Shown piece by piece: positions 32,042 to 40,775 of a DNA stretch of 43,573 bases. Under the pieces are notes generated by a model that had not been told where the DNA came from, did not search any database, and was given only the letters and a program-made list of their open reading frames with translations. A program made the translations under genes and the position numbers. The stretch spans positions 1 to 43,573 of the forward strand of contig JAQBPA010000229.1 of the NCBI GenBank assembly GCA_028287765.1. The letters run 5' to 3'. Source of the DNA: Bacteriovoracaceae bacterium (lineage in GTDB: Bacteria > Bdellovibrionota > UBA2394). Within the stretch, counting starts at the first letter, position 1. Every line of letters starts with the position of its first letter.

Positions 32042-34576
32042 ATGAAATTTTTTTTCTTGCCCCTCCTCTCGTTTGTGATTGGCGCGAATTGCCTAACCTA
32101 CGCTAACGATAACTCCATTCCATCTTGGAAGGCTCTTGGTCCGTTTTTGGCCGCGCCTCAAGAAGGTGGAATAGATCACGTTTTTTTTCAAGGCGGGCAA
32201 GAAAATTTGCATCCGACGGATCAGGCTTATAATTCTCAGTTGGCAAAAGGGGGAGTCATCCGTTGGTTCGATGTGCCCGCTAAATCTGGCGATGTAACGG
32301 CGGTTTATCCAGGGGTCGATTGGAAGTTCTTAGGGACGATTGGAGGCCAACCGCTCAGTGTGAATCAAGGTTATTTTTACGCAGAAGTTGATCGTGCAGA
32401 CGATGAAGCGCTTTTGATTGCAACGCGAAGCGTCGGAGAATTTTTTGTGAATGGCAGGCACTTCTTTGGAGAGCCTTACAATTTTACCTTCAATAAGGTG
32501 GCGGTGCCTTTTAAAAAGGGCAAAAACAAAATTCTGCTGAAGGTTTCGTCCTATGGTGATCCAGAATTTCATTTTTCATTTGAAAAACCCCCCGCACAAG
32601 TTTTGATCCTGGATGACGTTACTGCTCCGGATCTGAGGAGTGATCAAGTTTTGAAAGAAGCATGGCTTGGTCTTCCTTTAATCAATACAACTGAAAACTG
32701 GATTCGGAACCTTCGGATTCATATTGTTGGAAATAAATTTTTTGACGAAACGACCGAGCGCATTTCTTTTCCGCTTGCACCACTATCCATCTTAAAAGTG
32801 CCGGTTCACCTGATTCAAAAGACCCTTACTTCCGAAGAAAAATCGTCATCTGTTTTGATTGAAGTCTTCTCAGGCACGGTAAAACTCAGTGAACAAAAAA
32901 TTGAATTGAGAGTGCGAAATATTTCGCATGACGAAAGTATCAAACAAACTTTTAAATCTCGAATCGACGGATCCGCTCAATATTATTCCGTTCTTTTTCC
33001 AAAAAAATTCGATCCAGCAAAATCTTACGATGCCATTATTTCTCTTCACGGTGCGAATGTTGAAGCATCGGAGCTCACTAATCATTTTGCTCCAAAAGAC
33101 TGGGCCTTTGTGATCGGTCCTACCAATCGGCGTCCGCACGGTTTTGCTTATCAGGATACTGGCCGGCTCGACGTTCTTGAAGTGATCGAGGACGCGAAGA
33201 AAAAATTTCCACTTCATTCCGAGTCACTTTACCTCGAAGGTCATTCGATGGGCGGCGAGGGGACTTGGCATTTGGGTCTCCATCATCCATCGATGTTTGC
33301 GGGACTAGCTCCATCAGCGGGATGGAGTAGCTTCCAACTTTATACGCCTTTTGTTTATCAGAAGGCGAATCTTTCCACTCCACCTCAACTTCTCTCCTTT
33401 CGAGATCGCGTTTTAATGGATTCGAATAATCCATATTTTATAGAAAATGCAGAACATCTTCCGATTTACATCACTCAGGCAGAAAAAGATGACAATGTGC
33501 CGGCGATTCACGCACGCCTTTTTTTTGAGCTCGCTAGAAATTTAGGATTGAAGGCTGAATATCGTGAAGTCGACACGGACATTCATTGGTTTACTGAGCC
33601 GCTCAATGAAGATCGAGGGTTCGATTCAATGGACCATCCTGCTCAATATGAGTTTCTTCAAAAAAACAAAGTGTCTGCATTTCCTAAAGATCTAAAATTC
33701 AGACTCATCGATTTGGGAATTGAAAAGAATTTTTATTGGGTGAGAGTAGAAGAGCAAGATAAGATTTTCACTGAAACTGAGCTCGATGTGAATATTAAAC
33801 AAAATAACGTAAAAATGGTGACCAGCAATGTGAAGGCGCTCACTCTTCATCTTTCTCGTGAACTGATTTCTTCAGACTCAGCCCGAATTGAATGGAACGG
33901 ACAAGTTGCTGAAGTCCGCATACCTGCTTCAAGAAAAATTTCATTAGAGATGAGCACAGCGGGTCTCGAAGTAAAAACAAATTATCCGGCGTCAAAACAA
34001 TTAGAGCGGCATTCCATGAAATCGGCTTTCTTTGATCCTTATGTTATTGTTTACGGCACGCTTGGCTCGAAAGAAGAAACTGAAACTCTCTATGAGTCCG
34101 CCAGGCTTTTAAACAACCGTGTTTGGAAAACCGCAAACGGATTTGCGCCTATTTTGCCCGACACCGAAGTAAGTTCTGAGATGATGAAGCAAATGAATTT
34201 AATTCTTTTAGGATCTCCCGATAGAAATTTAATTTCTAAAAAATTGGCTTCAAAACTCCCGATCAAATTTTCCAAGAAGGACATTCGCTTTGGAGTCGAA
34301 AAAATAGAAGCAAGCGATCGTGGCCTTGCGGCTGCGTTTCTTTATCCAAATCCGCTCAGTCCTTCTCATTATATAGCTGTGTTTGGGGGAACGTCAGCTG
34401 AGGCCGAAAAATTTTCTACTTGGTTTCAGCCGTTTTTTGAACGACTAGGGTTTGGAACGCCAGACTTTTTAATTTATTCGGAAGCCGTTCGTTATTCTGG
34501 ATGGGGCGGTGTCAAAGCGGCAGGTCTTTTTTCGAAAGATTGGGATCTTTTGAATCGGGACTACGCTCTTCGTTAA
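32042..34576 (+). CDS. Large exported alpha/beta-hydrolase (prolyl oligopeptidase/esterase-like)
   Basis: The 844-residue protein has a signal peptide (MKFFFLPLLSFVIGANCLTYA). Residues 25-300 are beta-rich with a jelly-roll-like section (VGEFFVNGRHFFGEPYNF). Residues 310-545 form the alpha/beta-hydrolase: oxyanion segment ISLHGAN, nucleophile Ser402 in EGHSMGGEGTWH, Asp483 or Asp484 in AEKDDNVPAIHA, and His515 in DTDIHWF. The C-terminal 280 residues are of unknown type, with beta strands then an alternating part containing GSPDRNLISKKL. Substrate (peptide or ester) cannot be told. Likely periplasmic or secreted, as a degradative enzyme. Confidence 0.8.
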   Translation: MKFFFLPLLSFVIGANCLTYANDNSIPSWKALGPFLAAPQEGGIDHVFFQGGQENLHPTDQAYNSQLAKGGVIRWFDVPAKSGDVTAVYPGVDWKFLGTIGGQPLSVNQGYFYAEVDRADDEALLIATRSVGEFFVNGRHFFGEPYNFTFNKVAVPFKKGKNKILLKVSSYGDPEFHFSFEKPPAQVLILDDVTAPDLRSDQVLKEAWLGLPLINTTENWIRNLRIHIVGNKFFDETTERISFPLAPLSILKVPVHLIQKTLTSEEKSSSVLIEVFSGTVKLSEQKIELRVRNISHDESIKQTFKSRIDGSAQYYSVLFPKKFDPAKSYDAIISLHGANVEASELTNHFAPKDWAFVIGPTNRRPHGFAYQDTGRLDVLEVIEDAKKKFPLHSESLYLEGHSMGGEGTWHLGLHHPSMFAGLAPSAGWSSFQLYTPFVYQKANLSTPPQLLSFRDRVLMDSNNPYFIENAEHLPIYITQAEKDDNVPAIHARLFFELARNLGLKAEYREVDTDIHWFTEPLNEDRGFDSMDHPAQYEFLQKNKVSAFPKDLKFRLIDLGIEKNFYWVRVEEQDKIFTETELDVNIKQNNVKMVTSNVKALTLHLSRELISSDSARIEWNGQVAEVRIPASRKISLEMSTAGLEVKTNYPASKQLERHSMKSAFFDPYVIVYGTLGSKEETETLYESARLLNNRVWKTANGFAPILPDTEVSSEMMKQMNLILLGSPDRNLISKKLASKLPIKFSKKDIRFGVEKIEASDRGLAAAFLYPNPLSPSHYIAVFGGTSAEAEKFSTWFQPFFERLGFGTPDFLIYSEAVRYSGWGGVKAAGLFSKDWDLLNRDYALR

Positions 34577-34653
34577 AATAGACAGACTTTTGGACGGGGA
34601 CCACGATAGCCGAAAGACTCGACAGATCGATGTCGTGAGTGCAGAGTTTTTGC

Positions 34654-35199
34654 ATGCCAACGGAATCAAAACCTATTCAACTAAATACACCTTGTCCGTC
34701 ATTCAATCTTCCGGGTGTCGACGGAAAGAATCACGATCTAAAATCATACGAGAAATCTAAAATATTGGTCGTCGGCTTTACCTGCAATCATTGTCCTTAT
34801 GTGCAGGCTTATGAAAGTCGCCTTAAAGATTTAGCTCAGGATTTTCAAACTAAGGGTGTTTCGTTCGTTTGTATTAATTCGAATGATGCGGAGGCCTATC
34901 CCGACGACTCCTTTGAAATGATGAAAAAGCGTGCAAAGGAACTCGCATTTAATTTCGATTATTTAAGGGACGAAACCCAGGAAGCCGCGAAAAAATTCAA
35001 TGCGGCCTGTACGCCTGAATTCTATGTTTACGATGAAAAGAGAAACCTCCGTTATCATGGTAGGCTCGACGATAATTACAAAGATCCACAGGCTGTGAAA
35101 ACCCGATATTTAAAGGATGCTCTCGAGGATCTGCTATCTAGTAAAGCTCCCCGCGCTCCGCAGACCGCTGCCATCGGTTGCAGCATTAAATGGCGCTGA
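34654..35199 (+). CDS. Thioredoxin-fold (AhpC/TSA-type redoxin) protein
   Basis: From ATG 34654 the protein is 181 residues with the redoxin active site CNHC (44-47) in VVGFTCNHCPYVQAYE, then FVCINSNDAEAYPDD and the cis-Pro region ACTPEFYVYD. It ends in the conserved GCSIKW tail of this thioredoxin-like subfamily. No signal peptide, so it is cytoplasmic as encoded. A possible upstream ATG at 34639 adds five residues only. Role: thiol-disulfide or peroxide metabolism. A second frame (from ATG 35190) begins inside its last codons; see the sigma-54 activator. Confidence 0.88.
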   Translation: MPTESKPIQLNTPCPSFNLPGVDGKNHDLKSYEKSKILVVGFTCNHCPYVQAYESRLKDLAQDFQTKGVSFVCINSNDAEAYPDDSFEMMKKRAKELAFNFDYLRDETQEAAKKFNAACTPEFYVYDEKRNLRYHGRLDDNYKDPQAVKTRYLKDALEDLLSSKAPRAPQTAAIGCSIKWR

Positions 35200-35259
35200 G
35201 GATCATTTTTGGCTCAGTTTCATTGACTGCATTAGAGGCATCGGATAATTCCGTCTGGC

Positions 35260-36306
35260 TTGGGGCGAAGAATAATAACAATCCTTCTTGGGTCACAAAG
35301 AATTTCGTTTCTCGTATGCGCGTTTCTCTATTTAACGACAATTGTTTGTGCTGCTGAAATAGATTCAAGGCAGATCATTGCAAAAACGCTGAGCCCAAGT
35401 GGATGCAATAAGGCGATGTTGGCATTGGCCGAGGAGGTTTGGAAAATTTCTCAGACAGATCTTCGGGTTTTAATTTCGGGGGAGACGGGTACCGGAAAGG
35501 AAGTCGTCGCACGGCTTCTCATGGATCAGGGCCCCAGAAAGGCTCAGTCGAAAGTTCTTATCAACGTCACAACTATTCCTCCGGAACTCGTTGAATCTGA
35601 ACTTTTTGGACATATTAAGGGATCATTTACCGGCGCGATTAGGAATCGAGTGGGTAAGTTCGTTGAGGCACATAAAGGAAGTCTTTTCTTCGATGAAATT
35701 GGAGATATGCCTCTTGCAATGCAGGCAAAGTTACTACGAGTTTTGCAATTCCAGGAGGTGGTGCCAGTAGGCGGATCAGAAGATCGGTTGAAGAAGGTGA
35801 GCGTGCGGATAATCTCGGCCACCAACAAAAATCTTGAAGTAGAAGTTAAAAATCAAAGATTTCGAGAGGATCTTTTTTACCGATTAATTGGCGTGAATAT
35901 TCATATTCCGCCGCTAAGAGATCACCCAGAGGATATTCTTCCACTTGCTAAAATTCTGCTCGATAAGCACGCGGCTGAATCGAACAAAACGTTACCTGGA
36001 TTTACGAGAGAGGCGGCGAAGGCTCTTCAAAACTATCCATGGCCGGGAAATATTCGCGAACTGGATAATATGATGGAGGTACTGGCTGCTCTTTCTGCAA
36101 ATAAGAAAGAGATCCCTGCCGAAAAAATAATCTTTAAGGTGTGGCCAGATGCAGAACCAAAAGGCTTGACGCTTGTGGAGCTCGAAAGGGCACATATTCT
36201 AAAAACCTTAAGGAAAAACGATGGACAACGTGAGATAACGGCGCGTCAGTTGGGAATCGATCCGGCCACGCTTTATCGAAAATTGAAAAGATATGAAAGA
36301 TTGTAG
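35260..36306 (+). CDS. Sigma-54-dependent AAA+ activator with abnormal N-terminus
   Basis: The core is clear: Walker A GETGTGKE (74-81), the sigma-54 contact loop as GSFTGA (121-126, Ser in place of the usual Ala), Walker B GSLFFDEIG (140-148), the arginine region FREDLFYRL, PWPGNIREL, and a Fis-type HTH at the end (ITARQLGIDPATLYRKLKRY). It activates sigma-54 promoters by remodelling RNA polymerase. The N-terminus is odd. The only in-frame start before the AAA+ domain is TTG 35260 without a ribosome site, and it gives a hydrophobic leader (ISFLVCAFLYLTTIVCA) that makes no sense for this enzyme. Another frame from ATG 35190, coupled to the redoxin stop, runs to 35357; a one-base shift near 35340-35357 would join them. 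Confidence 0.8.
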   Translation: MGRRIITILLGSQRISFLVCAFLYLTTIVCAAEIDSRQIIAKTLSPSGCNKAMLALAEEVWKISQTDLRVLISGETGTGKEVVARLLMDQGPRKAQSKVLINVTTIPPELVESELFGHIKGSFTGAIRNRVGKFVEAHKGSLFFDEIGDMPLAMQAKLLRVLQFQEVVPVGGSEDRLKKVSVRIISATNKNLEVEVKNQRFREDLFYRLIGVNIHIPPLRDHPEDILPLAKILLDKHAAESNKTLPGFTREAAKALQNYPWPGNIRELDNMMEVLAALSANKKEIPAEKIIFKVWPDAEPKGLTLVELERAHILKTLRKNDGQREITARQLGIDPATLYRKLKRYERL

Positions 36307-36364
36307 GTTCTGTGCCCATTCGAAATTCGTTTGTGCTCGCATCGGTTTTCGATAAGCTAACGCT

Positions 36365-37402
36365 ATGGATAAAAAGCGGGTTCTATTTCTCATCGGCGGA
36401 AGATCGGGAGAACATGAGATTTCTCTCATCTCCGGAAAAAATATATTAGCAGCGCTCGATCGAAAACTCTTTGAACCGATTCTGGTGATCATTCAAAAAA
36501 ATGGCGAAATGACTTTTGCCGAAGAGAGCGAACTTCAAAAACTTCCTAAGAATCCAAAGGAAATCAAAACTCCCAAGGGAATTCCTATTTCTCTTCGCCC
36601 CTATTCTTTGAAAGGGGCTCAACCGTCTATCTTAGTAAATTCAGAAGTTCATGAATTTGATGTCGCCTTCCCGGTTTTGCACGGACCGGGCGGAGAAGAT
36701 GGAACGATTCAAGGGCTGTTTGAGCTCGCTCAAATTCCAGTTGTGGGCTGCGGCGTGAAAGCATCGGCGATTTGTATGGATAAAGGAATGACCAAGCATC
36801 TCTGCATTCAAGCAGGCCTTCCTGTCATTCCCTTTAAAGAAATCCATCGTGGCGAAAAATGGGAAAAATTCCCGTGGGATTTTCCACTCTTCGTAAAACC
36901 TGCGAGTCTCGGAAGTAGTCTAGGTGTTTCAAAAGTAAAATCGCAGAGCGAACTTGAGAAGGCGATTAAAGAAGCGCTCTCGATGGATGAAAAAATTTTG
37001 GTTGAGCCTGCGATTTCTGGTCGAGAGCTTGAGATCGCGCTTCTTGGAAAAAGAGGCGAGCTCGTCGCAAGTCCTGTGGGCGAGATTAAACCGTGCGCTG
37101 AATTTTATTCTTATGATGCGAAATACGTCGATCCGGACGGAGCGGAACTCATTTTGCCAGCGCCTCTTTCATCCGAAGATCTGAAAAAATTCCAGGAGAT
37201 CGCTAAAAATATTTTTAATGCGCTCGATTGTCGTGGAATGGCACGTATTGATTTTTTTAGAACTGAAAAAGGTGAGTTTTTACTCAATGAAGTGAATACG
37301 ATTCCTGGATTCACTTCGATCAGTATGTATCCGAAGCTTTTGCAGCTGGCGGGGATTTCTTATTCGGATCTCATCACCAAACTTATTCAGCTCGCACATT
37401 AA
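36365..37402 (+). CDS. ddl: D-alanine--D-alanine ligase
   Basis: Ddl joins two D-Ala for peptidoglycan precursors. The 345 residues match the family. Landmarks: GGRSGEHEISLISG (11-24), FPVLHGPGGEDGTIQGLFEL, ATP-grasp KPASLGSSLGVSKVKS, the REIEIALLG-like segment GRELEIALLGK, and the metal site RIDFFRTEKGEFLLNEVNTI then PGFTSISMYPKL. The reading frame starts 58 bases after the sigma-54 activator and is followed by a convergent gene three bases away. Confident assignment. Confidence 0.96.
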   Translation: MDKKRVLFLIGGRSGEHEISLISGKNILAALDRKLFEPILVIIQKNGEMTFAEESELQKLPKNPKEIKTPKGIPISLRPYSLKGAQPSILVNSEVHEFDVAFPVLHGPGGEDGTIQGLFELAQIPVVGCGVKASAICMDKGMTKHLCIQAGLPVIPFKEIHRGEKWEKFPWDFPLFVKPASLGSSLGVSKVKSQSELEKAIKEALSMDEKILVEPAISGRELEIALLGKRGELVASPVGEIKPCAEFYSYDAKYVDPDGAELILPAPLSSEDLKKFQEIAKNIFNALDCRGMARIDFFRTEKGEFLLNEVNTIPGFTSISMYPKLLQLAGISYSDLITKLIQLAH

Positions 37403-37405
37403 AAA

Positions 37406-38464
37406 TTACGGAATAAACTCGGCCGCCAAATCGCCTAAATGGGTTAACATTTCTTCGCCGTCCTCTGTGGCTTCAACACTTTTGGATTTCCATCCCGCTT
37501 GAAAAAAGTTTTTTAACCAGCGTTTACAATAATCGCGAATATCCTCGTCCGGCGCAGAAGCTGCCAATCTGATTTTCCAAATCACATGAAGGATGGCTAG
37601 ATAACTCGGGCGCTGAGAATTGGAGTCCGAAGAGTCCTCGGAATAGGCTGAGTCTGCGGAATATTCAGGCTCATTTGAAAATCCAGGAAGTTCAAACCGA
37701 CGAATATGCATCGCTGCAGAAAGAGAAGGAAAAAACAAACTATCCGTTTCCTGAAAAAGCATTCCATCCCGATGTAACTCTTGAATGTCTTGAAAAAGTT
37801 CTCTCAAACCAAAAGCTTGTTTTGCAAACAGAGGTTTTAAATTTTCAAACTCTTCTTTCCACTCTTCGGTTGTAAGTGAATATTCAGATTGTAAAAGGAC
37901 TACTCCTGGATGAGCTTGCGGCCAGGATTTTTCCATCTTTCGACGAAAGCCCGTGAAGAGAGCGCCAAAGCTAGGGTGAACCTGTGAAGAATCTTCAAGG
38001 GAGCTCGGACTTTCGAGAGAGACTCTGTCTAAATTAATACTGGTCGCGTTTGCTGCGAGTTCTGATAATGCACCTCTTGCTTCCATCGCTTCGAGTGTTG
38101 CCATTCCATATTTATTGGATCTGGAAGCGCGCTCCATTAAATGAAGTGCCTGTAAAATATTATTGGCAATCATCTTCTCTGAAGAAACTCCACTTTCGAT
38201 ATCGTCATCGAAGGTCGAATGTGAAATGAGTTCGTTGGCATGAAATTCGTTCAAATGATGATAAAGAAATTTTAATCCAGCAACGGTCTGCGTTCTTTTA
38301 ATGATCTGATTTTCAAGCTCAATACGTTTCTGCGATTGATCAAGGCTCGCCACAATGAGTCTACAAAACTGTTCGTCCTTGGCTAAAAGTCCTGACGATA
38401 AAACGGCCAAAACAAAGAGTGAAGTGAGAACTCTCGTAAAGATTGGAATTTTAAAGTGAATCAT
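37406..38464 (-). CDS. Exported helical protein of unknown function
   Basis: The 352-residue product has a signal peptide (MIHFKIPIFTRVLTSLFVLAVLSSGLLA) and a mature region that looks almost entirely helical, with a Ser/Asp/Glu-rich low-complexity patch near 275-292 (EYSADSAYSEDSSDSNSQRP). I do not recognise a domain. It faces the lipA operon across 124 bases and ends three bases from ddl. Confidence 0.65.
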   Translation of the reverse strand: MIHFKIPIFTRVLTSLFVLAVLSSGLLAKDEQFCRLIVASLDQSQKRIELENQIIKRTQTVAGLKFLYHHLNEFHANELISHSTFDDDIESGVSSEKMIANNILQALHLMERASRSNKYGMATLEAMEARGALSELAANATSINLDRVSLESPSSLEDSSQVHPSFGALFTGFRRKMEKSWPQAHPGVVLLQSEYSLTTEEWKEEFENLKPLFAKQAFGLRELFQDIQELHRDGMLFQETDSLFFPSLSAAMHIRRFELPGFSNEPEYSADSAYSEDSSDSNSQRPSYLAILHVIWKIRLAASAPDEDIRDYCKRWLKNFFQAGWKSKSVEATEDGEEMLTHLGDLAAEFIP

Positions 38465-38588
38465 GCTCTTGCCCTTTACCTCAAAGCTGTCATTAGCATG
38501 TCAGAGCCAAATTACCAAGCTAGACCGCTTTAAACGCAGCCTCCCGGGCTTGATTGACATGGCGAGATAGTGATTAGATGAGGCTCGT

Positions 38589-39533
38589 ATGCCAAGGCCT
38601 TCTAAACCTCTCAAAGTCTCCGCCGCCGTTCAACAGATGGCAACTTCGGAGCTGAAAAAGCCGGATTGGTTTAAAGTGAAGCTTCAAGAAGGCGATCGTT
38701 ATAAAAAAATTGAAGGTCTTGTAACCGAGCACGGTTTAGCCACGGTTTGTCGGGAAGCGCGCTGTCCTAATATATACGAGTGTTGGAATTCAGGGACGGC
38801 CACTTTTATGCTCATGGGAGAAACTTGCACGCGAGCTTGTAAGTTTTGTCATGTGAAGGGTGGAAAACCTTCCGCTCTTGATCTCTTGGAACCCAAAAAG
38901 ATTGCTGAGAGTGTTAAAACTCTGGGGCTCTCCTATGTGGTTCTCACAAGTGTAAACCGAGATGAACTTGCCGACGAAGGCGCTCAACATTTTGCGGATA
39001 CGGTTTCAGAAATAAAAAAAATGAATTCAAATATTTTAGTGGAAGCTCTGACGCCAGATTTTAGACGCACTCGAGAGCTCGGCATTCAGACCATGCTTGA
39101 TTCGAGTGTTGATGTTCTTGCGCATAATGTGGAGACAGTTCGACGGCTTGTTCCTTCGGTGCGAGATGGCCGCTGTGATCATGATGTTTCTCTGGCCTAT
39201 CATTCCATTTCAAAAAAATTGAAGCCGTCGATTATTAGTAAGTCTTCGATCATGCTCGGTCTTGGAGAAACTCAGGACGAAGTGATTGAATGCATGAAAG
39301 AGCTTCGTTCCGTCGATGTCGATATTTTAACTTTAGGGCAGTATTTACAGCCCACCAAAAATCATTATCCCGTTGTTCGTTACGTGCATCCGGATGAATT
39401 TAAATTTTTGGAATTAAAAGGATTGGAACTTGGATTTAAATTTGTAGCTGCCGGCCCAATGGTGAGAAGTAGTTATAGAGCGGCAGAATTTTTTGTTGAA
39501 CAGATGAAGGTACGAAAGGAAATCGCGTTATGA
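38589..39533 (+). CDS. lipA: Lipoyl synthase (radical SAM)
   Basis: LipA inserts two sulfurs into octanoyl groups on E2 and GcvH. The 314 residues carry both Fe-S motifs: the auxiliary cluster cysteines C54, C59 and C65 (CREARCPNIYEC) and the radical SAM CxxxCxxC at C80, C84 and C87 (CTRACKFC). The C-terminal VRSSYRAAEF provides the serine that ligates the auxiliary cluster. A TTGACA at 38554-38559 could be a -35 element, though the matching -10 is weak. The gene starts the operon lipA - E2 - E3 - lipB and overlaps the E2 start by four bases (ATGA). Confidence 0.97.
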   Translation: MPRPSKPLKVSAAVQQMATSELKKPDWFKVKLQEGDRYKKIEGLVTEHGLATVCREARCPNIYECWNSGTATFMLMGETCTRACKFCHVKGGKPSALDLLEPKKIAESVKTLGLSYVVLTSVNRDELADEGAQHFADTVSEIKKMNSNILVEALTPDFRRTRELGIQTMLDSSVDVLAHNVETVRRLVPSVRDGRCDHDVSLAYHSISKKLKPSIISKSSIMLGLGETQDEVIECMKELRSVDVDILTLGQYLQPTKNHYPVVRYVHPDEFKFLELKGLELGFKFVAAGPMVRSSYRAAEFFVEQMKVRKEIAL

Positions 39534-40759
39534 GTACATTTAAACTTCCTGAACTTGGAGAGGGACTGGCCGAGGGCGAAGTCGTTTCTTGGAAAGTAAA
39601 AGAAGGCGATACGATTCGCGCTGACAGCGCCATGGTGGAAGTGATGACCGATAAGGCGACGGTAGAAGTTCCGGCACCAAGGTCCGGTATTGTTAAAAAA
39701 CTTTATTATAAAGCCGGTGAGATGGCCAAAGTGGGAGCCCCTCTTATTGATATCGAAGAAACGGGCACGGCTTCCGTTGAAACACCCAAGGCTTCTGCGG
39801 CAACTCCGCCAGCACCAAAGGCGGCCGCGACCGCTCCCTCTCAGGCACCAACTCCTGTCGCAGCAAAACCAGCTCAATCTTCCTCAGAACGAGTGCTTGC
39901 TTCTCCAGCAGTCAGAAGAATGGCGCGAGAACTCAGTATGGATCTCTCAAAAGTTCACGGATCGGGCGAAAGAGGTCGAGTACTTCGAACTGATCTGAGT
40001 GTTTCGGGCCAATCCATTCCCAGTCGCGTCACCCAATCAACCGCACTCGAAGAGAGAATTCCTTTTATTGGTATCCGCAGAAAAATTGCAGATCATCTTT
40101 CGAAGTCGATGTTTACAGCCGTGCACTTCACTCACTTTGATGAATGCGACTTTACAGAAATTATAAAACTCCGCGAAGAGGCGAATGATTATGCTCAAAA
40201 AAATAATTTGGGTGTAAAACTGAGTTATCTTCCGTTCTTTATCAAGGGCTCGATTGCCGCGCTTAAAAAATATCCTATTTTAAATTCGTCACTCGACACC
40301 GAAAAAAATGAAGTCGTGATTAAACATTATTATCATTTTGGAATTTCTGTTCAGACGGATAACGGTCTCATGGTCGCGGTCGTTCGCGATTGCGATAAAA
40401 AAGACATCTTTGAAATCGGAAGAGAAATTAAAGAAGTTGCGGACCGCGCGAGAACTGGAAAAGCAAGTCTTCAAGATTTAACGGGCTCAACCATTACGAT
40501 TACGAATCCGGGTAATATCGGCGGTCTTTACGCGACTCCCGTTATTAATTTTCCCGAAAGCGTCATTCTCGGAATGTTTCAGATCAAAAAACGACCGGTC
40601 GTAAAAGAAATCAACGGCCACGATTTAATCGTTTCACGTCCGATGATGTATACGAATATCACTTGTGATCATCGAATCGTAGATGGCGCTCTTGCCGCGG
40701 GCTATTTAAAAACATTTTGCGAGTATATGGAAAATCCAGCTCGAATGGCATTCATTTAG
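39530..40759 (+). CDS. 2-oxoacid dehydrogenase E2 (dihydrolipoamide acyltransferase)
   Basis: E2 transfers the acyl group from lipoate to CoA in pyruvate or branched-chain 2-oxoacid dehydrogenase. The 409 residues contain one lipoyl domain (lipoyl Lys42 in MTDKATVEVPAP), an Ala/Pro-rich linker (about 85-118), the E3/E1-binding domain (ASPAVRRMARELSMDLSKV), and the catalytic domain ending in CDHRIVDGA with His381 and Asp385. A single lipoyl domain fits a PDH or BKDH-type enzyme; the E1 genes are not in the window, so the substrate is open. Coupled to lipA and to lpd (16-base gap). Confidence 0.93.
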   Translation: MSTFKLPELGEGLAEGEVVSWKVKEGDTIRADSAMVEVMTDKATVEVPAPRSGIVKKLYYKAGEMAKVGAPLIDIEETGTASVETPKASAATPPAPKAAATAPSQAPTPVAAKPAQSSSERVLASPAVRRMARELSMDLSKVHGSGERGRVLRTDLSVSGQSIPSRVTQSTALEERIPFIGIRRKIADHLSKSMFTAVHFTHFDECDFTEIIKLREEANDYAQKNNLGVKLSYLPFFIKGSIAALKKYPILNSSLDTEKNEVVIKHYYHFGISVQTDNGLMVAVVRDCDKKDIFEIGREIKEVADRARTGKASLQDLTGSTITITNPGNIGGLYATPVINFPESVILGMFQIKKRPVVKEINGHDLIVSRPMMYTNITCDHRIVDGALAAGYLKTFCEYMENPARMAFI

Positions 40760-40775
40760 AAAAGGAAAACTGAAG

